Counted from the first letter of the stretch, positions 8,475 to 17,801 are shown. The stretch: 64,000 bases of DNA from Treponema sp. (GCA_017470605.1 JAFUYH010000031.1:1-64000); one strand, 5' to 3'. Made by a program: numbers and translations. Notes: generated from the sequence alone by a model not told the origin.

Positions 8475-9254
8475 CTAAATTACAATCTGAAGATTCTGTT
8501 CTGCATTCCTGATATTCAAAACCATAATGCCGGTCACATTAAAAAGTTGATTACAAAGCACAGTGTCCGCGCAGTTTATATCACACAAATCAGAAATAGG
8601 AACCAGGTCATAAAGGTCCAGCCAGATTCCTTCTTTCATATCAATCCAGATTGTAAGCTTTTCAATTTTAGAAGAGAGGGGATAGTGTTCTGCAGAAAGC
8701 GGAAAATAAAGTTTAAGAGTTATCCTGGCATCACTTTTATAATCAGCAGTAAGCTCAAAGCGATAAACTAAAGGAAGCGTTTCTAAATCTGCAATAACGT
8801 TGTGTCCGTCAAAAAAGAAAGTTCTCTGCTTCTGCCAGGAAAGGTCAGGAACATTCATAGGACAGTTTTCTGTAAAAGATTCTTCCGAACCTTTTACATC
8901 AACTCTAAGCTTAAAAGCTTCACCGTTCACACCGCGTAGCTCAAAGGCCCTGAAGTTTACATTCCTATAAATGATTTTCTCAAAGCCCCGGTCAGCATAA
9001 AGATCAAAACTTTCGTTATCATAAAATAACAAAAGGAACAGGCACTGTATCACAGAATAATCCAACCGCGTAATAAAGCAGCCCTCAATTTCCTTGTGAG
9101 TGATAACAGTTTTCTCCCTGTTCCTTTTACCGATACATTCAGGCAGCACGTAGCCTTTCGACGTTAATCTTACAGTTTCCTCGCTGTATGGTAATGGAGT
9201 TAATTCACCGTCTCTTGAAACAGTCAGTGTGCAGTCTCTACCTTGAATTCTCAT
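8475..9254 (-). CDS. Putative phage tail protein (tail-tube or distal-tail like), 259 aa
   Basis: This beta-rich protein has no membrane segment. Its opening (GRDCTLTVSRDGELTPLPYS then EETVRLTSKGYVLPECIG) resembles the first strands of tail-tube or distal-tail proteins, but the match is weak. It is the last structural gene before the restriction cassette. Its ATG lacks a clear ribosome site and lies 25 bases after a phage repeat copy. If it is the tube protein, the tape-measure gene expected next to it is missing. A distal-tail protein is an equally good reading. Confidence 0.45.
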   Translation of the reverse strand: MRIQGRDCTLTVSRDGELTPLPYSEETVRLTSKGYVLPECIGKRNREKTVITHKEIEGCFITRLDYSVIQCLFLLLFYDNESFDLYADRGFEKIIYRNVNFRAFELRGVNGEAFKLRVDVKGSEESFTENCPMNVPDLSWQKQRTFFFDGHNVIADLETLPLVYRFELTADYKSDARITLKLYFPLSAEHYPLSSKIEKLTIWIDMKEGIWLDLYDLVPISDLCDINCADTVLCNQLFNVTGIMVLNIRNAEQNLQIVI

Positions 9255-9279
9255 AACGATATTCTAAGGGGAGATGCCG

Positions 9280-9299
9280 TTTCCTATGGGTTAATTATT
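9280..9299 (-). repeat. Dispersed phage repeat, copy C, at the edge of the restriction cassette
   Basis: The minus strand reads ATTAACCCATAGGAAACGG, differing from copies A and B by a few bases in and beside the core. Its edge is 25 bases from the ATG at 9254. It lies between the tail genes and the inserted restriction cassette, so it may restart transcription of the distal tail genes that the cassette separated from the head genes. Confidence 0.65.
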
Positions 9300-9317
9300 G
9301 TTAGGTTTTGGGAAAGA

Positions 9318-9560
9318 TTAAATAACTTCGAAGTCCTGTCTAAGACCATCGCATTCAGGATAGTGTTTACATTTTATCATTTCATAAGAGCCCACAACAT
9401 CAAACAATTCTAATGCTGTAGAATCTTTATATATGAATTCTTTTCCACATTTCTTACATCTGACTTTGGAATCTAAAGTTGTACCAGAGGGCATGAATTG
9501 TAAATCGTAGGTTAAGGTTTTTTCTTTGTCTTGTCCTTCCAGCAGCTTCTCAGGTTTCAT
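9318..9560 (-). CDS. Small zinc-ribbon protein, 80 aa
   Basis: I choose the ATG at 9560 because it follows a GAAGGAAAG ribosome site. A longer frame would run into the GmrSD-like gene. The product has C-K-K-C-G-K-E-F near its middle and C-K-H-Y-P-E-C near its end, four Cys suited to a zinc ribbon. It lies 22 bases after the GmrSD-like gene and is probably cotranscribed with it, so it may be an accessory of that restriction protein or a stray phage gene. I cannot assign a function. Confidence 0.55.
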   Translation of the reverse strand: MKPEKLLEGQDKEKTLTYDLQFMPSGTTLDSKVRCKKCGKEFIYKDSTALELFDVVGSYEMIKCKHYPECDGLRQDFEVI

Positions 9561-9582
9561 TTTATCTTTCCTTCTAAAATCT

Positions 9583-11736
9583 TTATTCCAAATTTTCATC
9601 AGAAAGAGCAGTTCTTTTATCGTTTAAGGTTTCGGTTTCTCCTGATACACAAACGTATCTATAAATCTGAATCGAAGTCCAGCCAGTAACAGTTTGACCC
9701 CATTGATTTAATGTCATCGACTGTCCTTTGTAATCAACAGTTGTAGGAGATGTAAGAGTTGCTTCTGAGTCTTCTGGACTTACAGTTAAATATATTTTAT
9801 CACCGATTGAAATAAGTCCTGCATTTATCAGTTCGTCCATCTTAGGTAATTTAGTAGGAGATTTTTTAGTTTTCTTCGGTTCGTCAGATTGATTAACTGT
9901 AGGAATTGTAAGAATATTTTCAATCAGAAAACTTACTATTTCTTTTTCTCTATCTGTAATATCTGAATATTTTGTAAATTTACCATACTCTTTTAATTCT
10001 ATTGCATTATTTTGCCTTGAAGAATTTTTATCTCTATAATAAATTCTCATGTTTCCAAACTTATTCAAAACTTGAGATCTAAAATCATCATAAGGCATTC
10101 CATTTTGTATTTTTTCTGGGAAATCGCTTCCAGGTTTTAAGCAAAGAGTTTCATATCCATCTTCAAAGTTACAATAATATTTATATTCATCATCATCTGG
10201 TTCTGGTGTTTGAACTAATAAATGATCAAGAGAGAAACTTTCAGAAAACTTTGATGTAAGTACATCAGCTTGATCGTAAGAAACTTTTCCAGTGGTTTCA
10301 TTATAAGCTTCATATAATGCGAGCAGAGGTACTGATATATTTTTATGTGAATATGCATCATAGTTAATTATTGAATACTGAAGTAAGTCTTTTGTAATAT
10401 TACTTTTTACCGATTCCTTTGCTACAAAATATTTTATCGTAGATAACTGGATTCCATTATCATATATTGTACTAAGAATTTTTGAGAACATTGTAATAAC
10501 ATCTTTACTATCCCTACTAAGTAATGTAAGGCTTTCAATCATGAAATTAGTTATAGTTACAAAAATTTCTACAAAGTCTTCTCCTGAGATTTTATTATTA
10601 GCAAAATCTATAAATGTTCTAAAAAACAATGGCTTTGGATGTTTGTAATATCCAGCAAATAATCTGAAATACATTCTGAGTTTATGATTATCATAAAGCT
10701 TCTTTAATTCTTCGATATCAGACAGCATATTGTAATACTTTACTTTGCTTACCATATCCTCAAGTAAGGCTTTAAAAGTATCACATAAATTGTCCTTGTT
10801 AAAATGTCTTTTCATTTCTTCATAAGCAATGGTCTTAAAATTAATAAGCGTAATGTTTTGTCTGTAATACTTTATATATGCTCTTATATAAACCATAAGA
10901 TAATCATAAAGATTATCCTTTGTTTTAATGATTAAATCTCCCCATTGCCTTAGGCATAATTTGTATGAATCTTCATCCAATTCTGAAAAGATATAACATT
11001 TTATTTTGTCAATCTCTTCCAGAGGTTTTCCTTTGGAGTTTATAGATTCAAAAATCGAAAAAACTTTATTTACATGTTCTGTACATTCAATATTAATAAA
11101 ATTAATATGTTCAATAACATAGGAAGCATAATCTAATAAATTATTTTCATTTTCACATACAGTTTCCTGTAATGTATTATAAACAAGCTTAAAATTTTCA
11201 ATTACTCTTTTTTCATAATCTGATTTGCATTCATAATTTGAGGCAAATTTATAAAGTTCCTTTGGTTTATCAAAAGCATAATCATAGACAACAGAAAAAG
11301 CTTCTTTCTCAATACTATTTAGCTTAAGTGAGGGAAATTCTTTTTCAGGATAACGTGTTGCACTATGCTGCCATAATAGTCGTTTTACATCAAAAATTAT
11401 TGGGTCATTTTGATTTGTGCAGTTACGTGCAAAAAGTGAATGTAAACATAATAAAATAAGAGTAAAAGTTGTAATTCGTTGTTGTCCATCTATAATATCG
11501 TATGCTTTTATGTTTCCGTCAGTCTTTGTATCATTTTCACGTATAATAACGTTACCTGTATAATAACTTTTTACAGTTTTACGTTCATTGAATGAGTTTA
11601 ATATATCATTAAGCAAAATAGTGACATTCTCTGCATCCCAAGAATATGGTCTTTGATAAACAGGTATTTCAAACATTTTGTTTTCATAAAGTTGTCTGAT
11701 GTTCCACAAATTTGGTATTAATGGATCTCGTGTCAT
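9583..11736 (-). CDS. GmrSD-type (DUF262/DUF1524) restriction protein with C-terminal RAMA-like domain
   Basis: The DUF262 (GmrS-like) nucleotide-binding domain is clear: PVYQRPYSWD at residues 26-35 and IDGQQRITT at about 82-90. A central helical region follows. A DUF1524-like His-Asn nuclease region has SLDHLLVQTPE and then FGNMRIYYRDKNSSRQN. The last 85 residues (DELINAGLISIGDKIYLTV, then TLNQWGQTVTGW and IYRYVCVSG) have the pattern of RAMA domains, proposed readers of modified adenine DNA. Known GmrSD enzymes are modification-dependent type IV nucleases. The ATG at 11736 follows GTGAGG; GTG at 11748 is the alternative start. It is divergent from an adenine-methylating restriction operon. 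Confidence 0.8.
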   Translation of the reverse strand: MTRDPLIPNLWNIRQLYENKMFEIPVYQRPYSWDAENVTILLNDILNSFNERKTVKSYYTGNVIIRENDTKTDGNIKAYDIIDGQQRITTFTLILLCLHSLFARNCTNQNDPIIFDVKRLLWQHSATRYPEKEFPSLKLNSIEKEAFSVVYDYAFDKPKELYKFASNYECKSDYEKRVIENFKLVYNTLQETVCENENNLLDYASYVIEHINFINIECTEHVNKVFSIFESINSKGKPLEEIDKIKCYIFSELDEDSYKLCLRQWGDLIIKTKDNLYDYLMVYIRAYIKYYRQNITLINFKTIAYEEMKRHFNKDNLCDTFKALLEDMVSKVKYYNMLSDIEELKKLYDNHKLRMYFRLFAGYYKHPKPLFFRTFIDFANNKISGEDFVEIFVTITNFMIESLTLLSRDSKDVITMFSKILSTIYDNGIQLSTIKYFVAKESVKSNITKDLLQYSIINYDAYSHKNISVPLLALYEAYNETTGKVSYDQADVLTSKFSESFSLDHLLVQTPEPDDDEYKYYCNFEDGYETLCLKPGSDFPEKIQNGMPYDDFRSQVLNKFGNMRIYYRDKNSSRQNNAIELKEYGKFTKYSDITDREKEIVSFLIENILTIPTVNQSDEPKKTKKSPTKLPKMDELINAGLISIGDKIYLTVSPEDSEATLTSPTTVDYKGQSMTLNQWGQTVTGWTSIQIYRYVCVSGETETLNDKRTALSDENLE

Positions 11737-11931
11737 TTGAATCCTCACTATTTATTTTTTTATAAAAGTTATATTATGAATTATATTATTTTACACCCAA
11801 AAAGCTTGTTTTTCCATCGATTTCAATAAACTGCTTAAATAGGTTTTTAAAATCTTTTTTTATCAAATCCTTATCTTTTGACTAGCAAATACAATTTTTT
11901 TCTGTTAAAATTGACAAAGGGTGGAAATTCT
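11737..11931. promoter_or_regulatory. Divergent control region between GmrSD-like gene and R-M operon
   Basis: This very AT-rich 195-bp gap must hold both divergent promoters. It has nested TA-rich imperfect inverted repeats near 11770-11792 (ATATTATGAATTATATTA) that could be operator sites for the XRE domain at the N-terminus of the first methylase. I cannot place -35/-10 pairs confidently; a TTGACA at 11911-11916 is too close to the ATG to serve the methylase gene. The methylase start at 11932 follows GGGTGG. Confidence 0.4.
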
Positions 11932-13257
11932 ATGTACATTGGAACAGTTTTAAAAAATATTCGAGAAGAACAAGGTTTCTCTTTATTAGAAATCCAAAGA
12001 AATACCGGAATACAAGAAAGCCAGCTTTGCAGAATTGAATCTGGAATTCGTTTTCCAACTGATGAACAGATTTTTATACTTGCACGATTCTATAATATCG
12101 ATTCAGATCAATTGCAAATCCAAAGAGACAGTGATAAAATTCTTGAGAATATTAAAGCTTACTCTAATCAAGAATTAGTACTGGATGTTGCAAAACAGAA
12201 ATTAGAATCTAAAGGAAATTACTTGTCCGTTGCAGCTGATTCACTCCCAGGAGCGACAATCCCTCTTGAAAGTCGTCGCTATATAGGTTGCAAACAGAAG
12301 TTAGTAGATTGGATTTTTGATATTGTAAATAATGAAACAACTAATATTCATACTGCCACAGATATTTTTGCAGGAACAGGTGTAGTTGCAAAAAAGATGC
12401 TTGGCATGTATGACAATGTAATTATTAATGATTTCTTGTTTTCAAATAATCAAATATATACAGCCTTCTTCAAACAGGGGCCTTGGAATAAAGAAAAGAT
12501 TTTAAAGAAAATTGAACTATATAATAATTTAGATGAAACAAAACTTGAAGATAACTATTTTTCAATTAACTATGGCGGAAAATACTTTGATTATGACATG
12601 TCAAAGAAAATAGGTTGGATTCGTGAAGATATTGAAAATTCAAAATCTGATTTAACAGAAAAAGAATATGCAATTCTTTTAACTACCTTAATATATAACA
12701 TTGACAAACATGCAAATACACTCGGACATTTTGAAGCTTATATAAAAAAGCCAATAAAGAAAACAGAATTAAAACTCAGATTAATTGATGTAAAAGAATT
12801 TGAAAATCTCACAATTTATCGAGAAGATTCTAACCAGCTTGCAAGAAAAATTAAATCTGATTTAGTTTATATTGATCCTCCTTATAATTCACGCCAGTAT
12901 TGTCGTTTCTATCATGTATATGAAACTCTCGTAAAATGGGATAAGCCAGTATTAACCGGAGTAGCAATGAAGCCTCCTGCTGAAAATATGAGTAAATATT
13001 GTACAAGTCAGGCTCCAAAAACTTTCTCAGATTTAATTGAGAATCTAGATAGTAAGTATTTGGCCGTGTCTTACAATAATACTTATAACTCAAAAAGCGG
13101 CAGTTCAAAAAATAAAATTGAACTTGAAGAAATTGAAGAAGTATTAAATGCAAAAGGTAAAACAAAGAAATTCGCAAAGGACTACCGTTTCTTCAATGCT
13201 GGTAAAACCGATTTGGAGAACCATCAAGAATTGCTTTATATAACAAAGGTAAAATGA
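11932..13257 (+). CDS. XRE-HTH fused to D12-class adenine DNA methyltransferase, 441 aa
   Basis: An N-terminal XRE helix-turn-helix (residues about 1-58, LKNIREEQGFSLLEIQRNTG) precedes an adenine-N6 methylase core. The core has a GCKQKLVDWIF start, the SAM site DIFAGTGVVAK, and the catalytic DPPY at 315-318 (IDPPYNSRQY). HTH fusions to type II methylases are known to repress their own operon or the nuclease, so self-regulation is likely. The ATG at 11932 is preferred over an upstream TTG because of the GGGTGG site. It overlaps the second methylase by 4 bases (ATGA). Together the two can protect both strands of an asymmetric site. Confidence 0.88.
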   Translation: MYIGTVLKNIREEQGFSLLEIQRNTGIQESQLCRIESGIRFPTDEQIFILARFYNIDSDQLQIQRDSDKILENIKAYSNQELVLDVAKQKLESKGNYLSVAADSLPGATIPLESRRYIGCKQKLVDWIFDIVNNETTNIHTATDIFAGTGVVAKKMLGMYDNVIINDFLFSNNQIYTAFFKQGPWNKEKILKKIELYNNLDETKLEDNYFSINYGGKYFDYDMSKKIGWIREDIENSKSDLTEKEYAILLTTLIYNIDKHANTLGHFEAYIKKPIKKTELKLRLIDVKEFENLTIYREDSNQLARKIKSDLVYIDPPYNSRQYCRFYHVYETLVKWDKPVLTGVAMKPPAENMSKYCTSQAPKTFSDLIENLDSKYLAVSYNNTYNSKSGSSKNKIELEEIEEVLNAKGKTKKFAKDYRFFNAGKTDLENHQELLYITKVK

Positions 13258-14165
13258 AAAAAGAAAAAGTAATCCGTTCACCATTATTTTATACTGGTGA
13301 TAAATACAAATTAATACCTGAACTCAAAAAGTATTTTCCTACAGATATAAATAAATTTGTTGAACCTTTTGTTGGTGGTGGCTCTGTATTCTTAAATATC
13401 CAGGCAAAACAATTTTATGAAAATGACATTGATAAAAACATTATGTCTATTCATAATTATCTTTCATCATTTTCTTCTTCAGATGATTTATTAAATATTT
13501 TGTTTGATAAAATAGATGAATATCAATTTACATGTTCCTATAAAGGTAAAACTGTTCCTCAAGAATTAAAAGACAAATATGTCAAAACATATTTTGCAAA
13601 GTATAATGCTGAGTTCTATAAACGATTGAAAGAAAAATATAATGCTTCCGATAGGACAGATATAGCTGATTTGTATTTACTCTTGATTTATGGATTCAAT
13701 AGAATGCTGCGTTTTAATCAGAAGGGAGATTTTAATCTACCAGTTGGTAACGTTGACTTTAATCAAAATGCAGTTGATGCATTAACAAATTATGTAAATC
13801 TCACTAATCAGAAAAAAATACATTGGTCCAATAAAGACTATAAATCCTTTATTTCAAAAATCAAATTAACAGAAAAAGATTTTGTTTATTTAGATCCGCC
13901 ATATCTTATTACTGCAAGCGAGTATAATAAATTATGGGACCAGAAGGATGATGACGATCTCTGTTCTTTACTAGATGATCTTAATACAAATCATATTCGC
14001 TTTGCTCTTTCTGATGTTGTAAACTATAAAGGAAAGGAAAATACAAAACTTTTAGAGTGGGCTCAAAGATACAACATTTATCCTATAAAAAGTAATTACA
14101 TAAATTATCACGATAATAGCATTAAATCATTTTCGGAGGTTTTAATAACAAATTATGCCAATTAG
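13254..14165 (+). CDS. Dam-like D12-class adenine DNA methyltransferase, 303 aa
   Basis: The protein has the Dam-family order: YTGDKYKLIPEL at the N-terminus, the SAM-binding EPFVGGGSVFLN at about residues 37-48, and the catalytic DPPY at 214-217 followed by ITASEYNKLW. It has a complete family length. It overlaps the HTH-methylase by 4 bases and the AlwI-family nuclease gene by 11 bases. AlwI-family enzymes recognise a non-palindromic site, which needs separate methylation of the two strands, explaining the paired methylases. Target sequence is not readable from the protein, but a site containing GATC is plausible from the family. Confidence 0.9.
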   Translation: MKKEKVIRSPLFYTGDKYKLIPELKKYFPTDINKFVEPFVGGGSVFLNIQAKQFYENDIDKNIMSIHNYLSSFSSSDDLLNILFDKIDEYQFTCSYKGKTVPQELKDKYVKTYFAKYNAEFYKRLKEKYNASDRTDIADLYLLLIYGFNRMLRFNQKGDFNLPVGNVDFNQNAVDALTNYVNLTNQKKIHWSNKDYKSFISKIKLTEKDFVYLDPPYLITASEYNKLWDQKDDDDLCSLLDDLNTNHIRFALSDVVNYKGKENTKLLEWAQRYNIYPIKSNYINYHDNSIKSFSEVLITNYAN

Positions 14166-15756
14166 AGAAAGAAATGCTGAGTACAAACCATTACTCTATA
14201 CAACAACCGTTCGAAATCCTGAAAGAATAAAATACAACCTCTTTATTTTAAAGAAATTTGAAAATCAGATATTAACAGACGATGTTGCAACAAATGTTGT
14301 AGCAGAACTTATAAAATATGGTCTTTATCGCCCAATGAAAGTTTCTAACGAAGTTAAAGCAATCTGGAAACAAACATCTGGCGGTGAATTTGCAATTAGT
14401 CTTCTTGATGATAAGGTAGTATCAAAAATTATTAATGATAATCCTCAGCAGCATAAAGAAGCTGGTTTTGATTGGGGATATCCTTCAAGATTTGCTACAA
14501 TTTTTGACTTAGCTAAAGAATTCGGATTTGTATATTTTAAGACAGGCGAAAAAATAGAGTTTTCTGAACTTGGAAATATTCTGGTTGATATCGTTGATGT
14601 TGAGATTGGTGGAAACAATGAAATTGCTCTTAATCTAAAAAATCCGGAAAGAGAACAGTCTGTTTTCTTGCAATCACTCGCTCGTTCTCAGAGAGCAAAT
14701 CCATTTGTAAAAGTCTTAAATGACAATATTCCTCTTATTTTATTATTGCAAACCATAAGACTTATAAATGCAGATTCTGCTTTCGGTAACGGTGCTGGTC
14801 TTTCCAGAAAAGAAATACCACTTTTATTATTCTGGAAAGATAGTAATGCAGTTGATTTGTATTTAAGAATAAAAGACCTTAGAAAAGATTATGGTTATAC
14901 TCCAAGTGATGAAGTAATTATTGATATTTGTATCAATGAAATTATGCAGGGGCAGTATAAGAAATTTGATCCACGTTCTATCATGAATGATTATGTAGAT
15001 GAGTTCATTCGAAAAATGCGTATGAGTGGCCTCATCTCACTTCGTGGTGCTGGCCGATTTATTGATATTAACCATAACGAAGATAATAAAGTCGAATACA
15101 TTTTGAATAATTATTCTGATTACGAAAGATTTGAAGATGAACATAAATATTTTGAATACATGTCTTCAATCGATCAAAATTTAATATCTCAAAAGTCAGA
15201 AGAAATCAGCGAAGAAAAAACAAATGATTTATTAATTGAATGGCTAAAGACTTATGAATGGGAAACTATAAAAAATGAGTTGCACATTTTGGCTACACAT
15301 AAAACATCAAAAGATGATGTTCTTAAGTTCCTTGCAGCTCCTGTTCGATTAGAATTTTTGACTGCACTTGCTATAAAATCTAAGCTTCCGAATGTAAAAG
15401 TTATTCCTAATTATTCATGTGATGATACAGGCCTTCCAACATCTACAGCTGGCGGTAATAAAGGTGATATAGAATGTTTCGAGGAAGATAAAGGAATCCT
15501 TGTTGAAGTAACAATGGCCGAAGGAAGAACTCAAACAATGATGGAAATCTGGCCTATAGAAAGACACTTGGAAGCTTTTATTCAAAATAATAATATTGAA
15601 GCTCAAGCAATTTTCACTGCACCTACAATTTATGCAGATTCAAAAAGACAAATTGATTATGTAAAATATTCAAAACAATTGGTTATCAGAGATTATGCAA
15701 TCGATGGTTTAGTTGAGTATCTTGAAAATAAGGATAAATTATACGAAGTATGTTAA
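14155..15756 (+). CDS. AlwI-family type II restriction endonuclease, 533 aa
   Basis: The N-terminus (YTTTVRNPERIKYNLFILKK) carries the TT-x-RNPxR signature I associate with AlwI-family type IIS enzymes, and the total length fits. The C-terminal nuclease region has GDIECFEEDKGILVEVTM: candidate metal residues Asp438 and Glu452, with EVT in place of the usual E-x-K. A helical central part would hold target recognition. AlwI itself cuts near GGATC; this enzyme's site is unknown. It is translationally coupled to the second methylase (11-base overlap) and to the DUF3883 gene (7-base overlap). Expression after the methylases fits a safe order. Confidence 0.8.
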   Translation: MPIRERNAEYKPLLYTTTVRNPERIKYNLFILKKFENQILTDDVATNVVAELIKYGLYRPMKVSNEVKAIWKQTSGGEFAISLLDDKVVSKIINDNPQQHKEAGFDWGYPSRFATIFDLAKEFGFVYFKTGEKIEFSELGNILVDIVDVEIGGNNEIALNLKNPEREQSVFLQSLARSQRANPFVKVLNDNIPLILLLQTIRLINADSAFGNGAGLSRKEIPLLLFWKDSNAVDLYLRIKDLRKDYGYTPSDEVIIDICINEIMQGQYKKFDPRSIMNDYVDEFIRKMRMSGLISLRGAGRFIDINHNEDNKVEYILNNYSDYERFEDEHKYFEYMSSIDQNLISQKSEEISEEKTNDLLIEWLKTYEWETIKNELHILATHKTSKDDVLKFLAAPVRLEFLTALAIKSKLPNVKVIPNYSCDDTGLPTSTAGGNKGDIECFEEDKGILVEVTMAEGRTQTMMEIWPIERHLEAFIQNNNIEAQAIFTAPTIYADSKRQIDYVKYSKQLVIRDYAIDGLVEYLENKDKLYEVC

Positions 15757-16745
15757 ATCCAGATTTAAAACTTGAATGGGGTGTACATCCTAAACTAATA
15801 TTTAATGATTATGATGAATTATTTGAGGCTCTTGGAGAGATTTCTAATCCTGAATATTGTGCTATTACATATGAAGCAAATTCAGTAACGGGTTCTTACT
15901 CAGATGTATTCAGAGTAAGATTTCGAATACCTACAGAACTTTTAATTGCCCCAATTCAAAGAAAAATAACATCTCAATCTAGATTTAATTGTAATGAATT
16001 TATTCAGTATTTTGTTGATAATAATATATTCAGTTTTGATGCAAATATTAAAAAAATAGAACGCAATTATCAGACAGTAGTAGACTGGGTAAAGAATCAA
16101 GATACAAAATACGTTGAAAGCTTTTTTAGAGGATATCTTGAAACAAAAAATAACCCATTACCTAAAGAAGCTAAAATTAATCCAAAAGATTTATTAATAA
16201 TCAATGATGATTATGTTGAACAATTACAACCAAGGACCTTTGTAAAAAGAGAACTTCCTGCATCTACTCCTAAGTCTACAGGTGCTGGAAGTAAAAGAGT
16301 TAGAAAAGTTGATTATGTTAGAAAAAGTATTAGAGATACAGAACTTGGCCTTATTGGAGAGTTTTATGTGTATCAATCAGAATATAATAAATTAAAAGCA
16401 GCAGAAAAGAATGGGCAAATTGAATCTGTAGAAGAAGTTCTTTCGTGGGTTTCAAAAATTGATGATTCAGCTGGTTTTGATATACAATCATATGATCCAG
16501 ATACAGGTAAAGTAATTTATATTGAAGTAAAATCTACTTCTAGTTCTGCTAACACTCCATTTTATATAAGTGAAAATGAATTAGATTTTTCAAAATCACA
16601 TTCAAATAATTATAAGCTATATCGATTATATAATCTTTCAAAAGATAGTACAGACAATATTGAATACTTTGAAATTGAAGGTGATTTAAGAGAAAATGAT
16701 TCTCTGTTAATTATTCCAAAAACATACGAAGTAAGAATTAAATAA
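15750..16745 (+). CDS. DUF3883-domain nuclease-like protein, 331 aa
   Basis: The C-terminal 140 residues match DUF3883: LGLIGEFYVYQSEYNKL, then SAGFDIQSYDP, then GKVIYIEVKSTS. The E (about 204), D (about 242) and E-x-K (about 259-262) are in the order of PD-(D/E)xK nucleases. The N-terminal 190 residues are not recognised and end in a Ser/Lys-rich linker near residue 180. DUF3883 proteins are frequent companions of restriction and helicase genes. As last gene of the operon, overlapping the AlwI-family gene by 7 bases, it could be a second nuclease or an accessory of the restriction system. It ends 13 bases before the convergent phage gene. Confidence 0.75.
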   Translation: MLNPDLKLEWGVHPKLIFNDYDELFEALGEISNPEYCAITYEANSVTGSYSDVFRVRFRIPTELLIAPIQRKITSQSRFNCNEFIQYFVDNNIFSFDANIKKIERNYQTVVDWVKNQDTKYVESFFRGYLETKNNPLPKEAKINPKDLLIINDDYVEQLQPRTFVKRELPASTPKSTGAGSKRVRKVDYVRKSIRDTELGLIGEFYVYQSEYNKLKAAEKNGQIESVEEVLSWVSKIDDSAGFDIQSYDPDTGKVIYIEVKSTSSSANTPFYISENELDFSKSHSNNYKLYRLYNLSKDSTDNIEYFEIEGDLRENDSLLIIPKTYEVRIK

Positions 16746-16758
16746 TTTTAGTTTATAC

Positions 16759-17169
16759 TTACCATTCCACATGCACCAACAACTCAAATTTCTTCTGTGT
16801 CAGCTTAGGTACTTCAAAGTTCAGCCAGTATTCAAAGTCATCATCTTCAAGCATTTCGCAAATTATGTGCTGATAGCATAAAGTCTTTTCAAATGCTGGA
16901 ACATCGTCTTTTTCATAGAAAAACTCAAAGTTGAACTTGTAATTTATGGTATCTATGATTCTGTCTTTTTTGCCTTGTTCCTTTTCCTCAGTGGTTAAAG
17001 CGAAATAAGGAAACCTTTCTGTCCCTGGATTCATACTCTGATTTGTAAAATACTTTAATTCATACTTGAATTCATCTGAGTTTTCCTTATTCCATCTATC
17101 AATATATTCTGAAAGCTTATTAAGCAGTAGCTCTTCAAGTCTCTCATAAATTGTTAAAAAGTCTCTCAT
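16759..17169 (-). CDS. Phage head-tail connector / tail terminator-like protein, 136 aa
   Basis: The short acidic protein begins MRDFLTIYERLEELLLNKLS and continues with alternating strands (ALTTEEKEQGKKDRIIDTIN), the size and look of tail-terminator or neck proteins. It follows the next connector-like gene with a 1-base overlap and comes after the capsid gene in transcription order. It is the last phage gene before the restriction cassette and is convergent with it. Function is inferred from order only. Confidence 0.5.
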   Translation of the reverse strand: MRDFLTIYERLEELLLNKLSEYIDRWNKENSDEFKYELKYFTNQSMNPGTERFPYFALTTEEKEQGKKDRIIDTINYKFNFEFFYEKDDVPAFEKTLCYQHIICEMLEDDDFEYWLNFEVPKLTQKKFELLVHVEW

Positions 17170-17663
17170 TACCAGTTCTTCCTTCTGTAAATATCAATTA
17201 TATTTTGTACATCCTGTGGGATTTCAAAAGAATAATCATCTTCGTGATTCTGAGTTTTTATAAACTCTTTCTTTTTCAAGAGGAACAATTTAATGATTAC
17301 TTCTTTCAAATCTGCGGGGAAGTCTTCTGGAGTAAAGCCTGCATTGTAATTCAAAAATAAAACGTGTTCTTCATATTCAGTAGAGAGGAGGAAGATTTCT
17401 CTTCCGTTTATAATGCAGTTTGGAACACGTTCTTTTGTATTCATATCTATGATGTTTACCATCTCTGTGATGTTGTCGTTATCTGTGTAAACTTTATGAT
17501 CTTTTACTGTCTGGATTTCGTTGTAGTTTTTATCTTCTAAAGAAAAGCCAAGCTTCTTTTCTAGTGTTGTCATAACGGAATTAAAAAGTAATTCGTCCGT
17601 TAATAGTTCTGTATCTTTAAGCTCTAAGATTTTCTGTAATTCTTCAAATGGAAATGGATGCAT
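17169..17663 (-). CDS. Phage head-tail connector-like protein, 164 aa
   Basis: The protein has a helical N-terminus, a beta-rich middle with an apparent surface loop (EYEEHVLFLNYNAGFTPEDFPADLKE) and a helical end (LLKKKEFIKTQNHED). The segment NAGFTPEDFPADLKEVIIKL is typical of gp6-like head-tail connectors, where a Gly-Phe/Tyr turn precedes a helix with P-x-x-hydrophobic. It lies immediately downstream of the capsid gene as expected for a connector. Confidence comes from the combination of that motif and position. Confidence 0.6.
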   Translation of the reverse strand: MHPFPFEELQKILELKDTELLTDELLFNSVMTTLEKKLGFSLEDKNYNEIQTVKDHKVYTDNDNITEMVNIIDMNTKERVPNCIINGREIFLLSTEYEEHVLFLNYNAGFTPEDFPADLKEVIIKLFLLKKKEFIKTQNHEDDYSFEIPQDVQNIIDIYRRKNW

Positions 17664-17801
17664 AATCTCTCCAATTGGAAAAGCAGGGCTCAGGAAAGTA
17701 TAACCTCCGTTCAGTCAAATACAAGGCCAAGCCGCTGTCGCGGTGCTGCGCAGCCTTGCATTTGCCTTCACTTCGGTTTTTAGTTTTTTCGCCCCCGCTT
17801 T

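Noticed and set aside
11911-11916. TTGACA as -35 of the methylase promoter
   Set aside because: It lies only 16 bases upstream of the chosen ATG, leaving no room for a -10 and leader.
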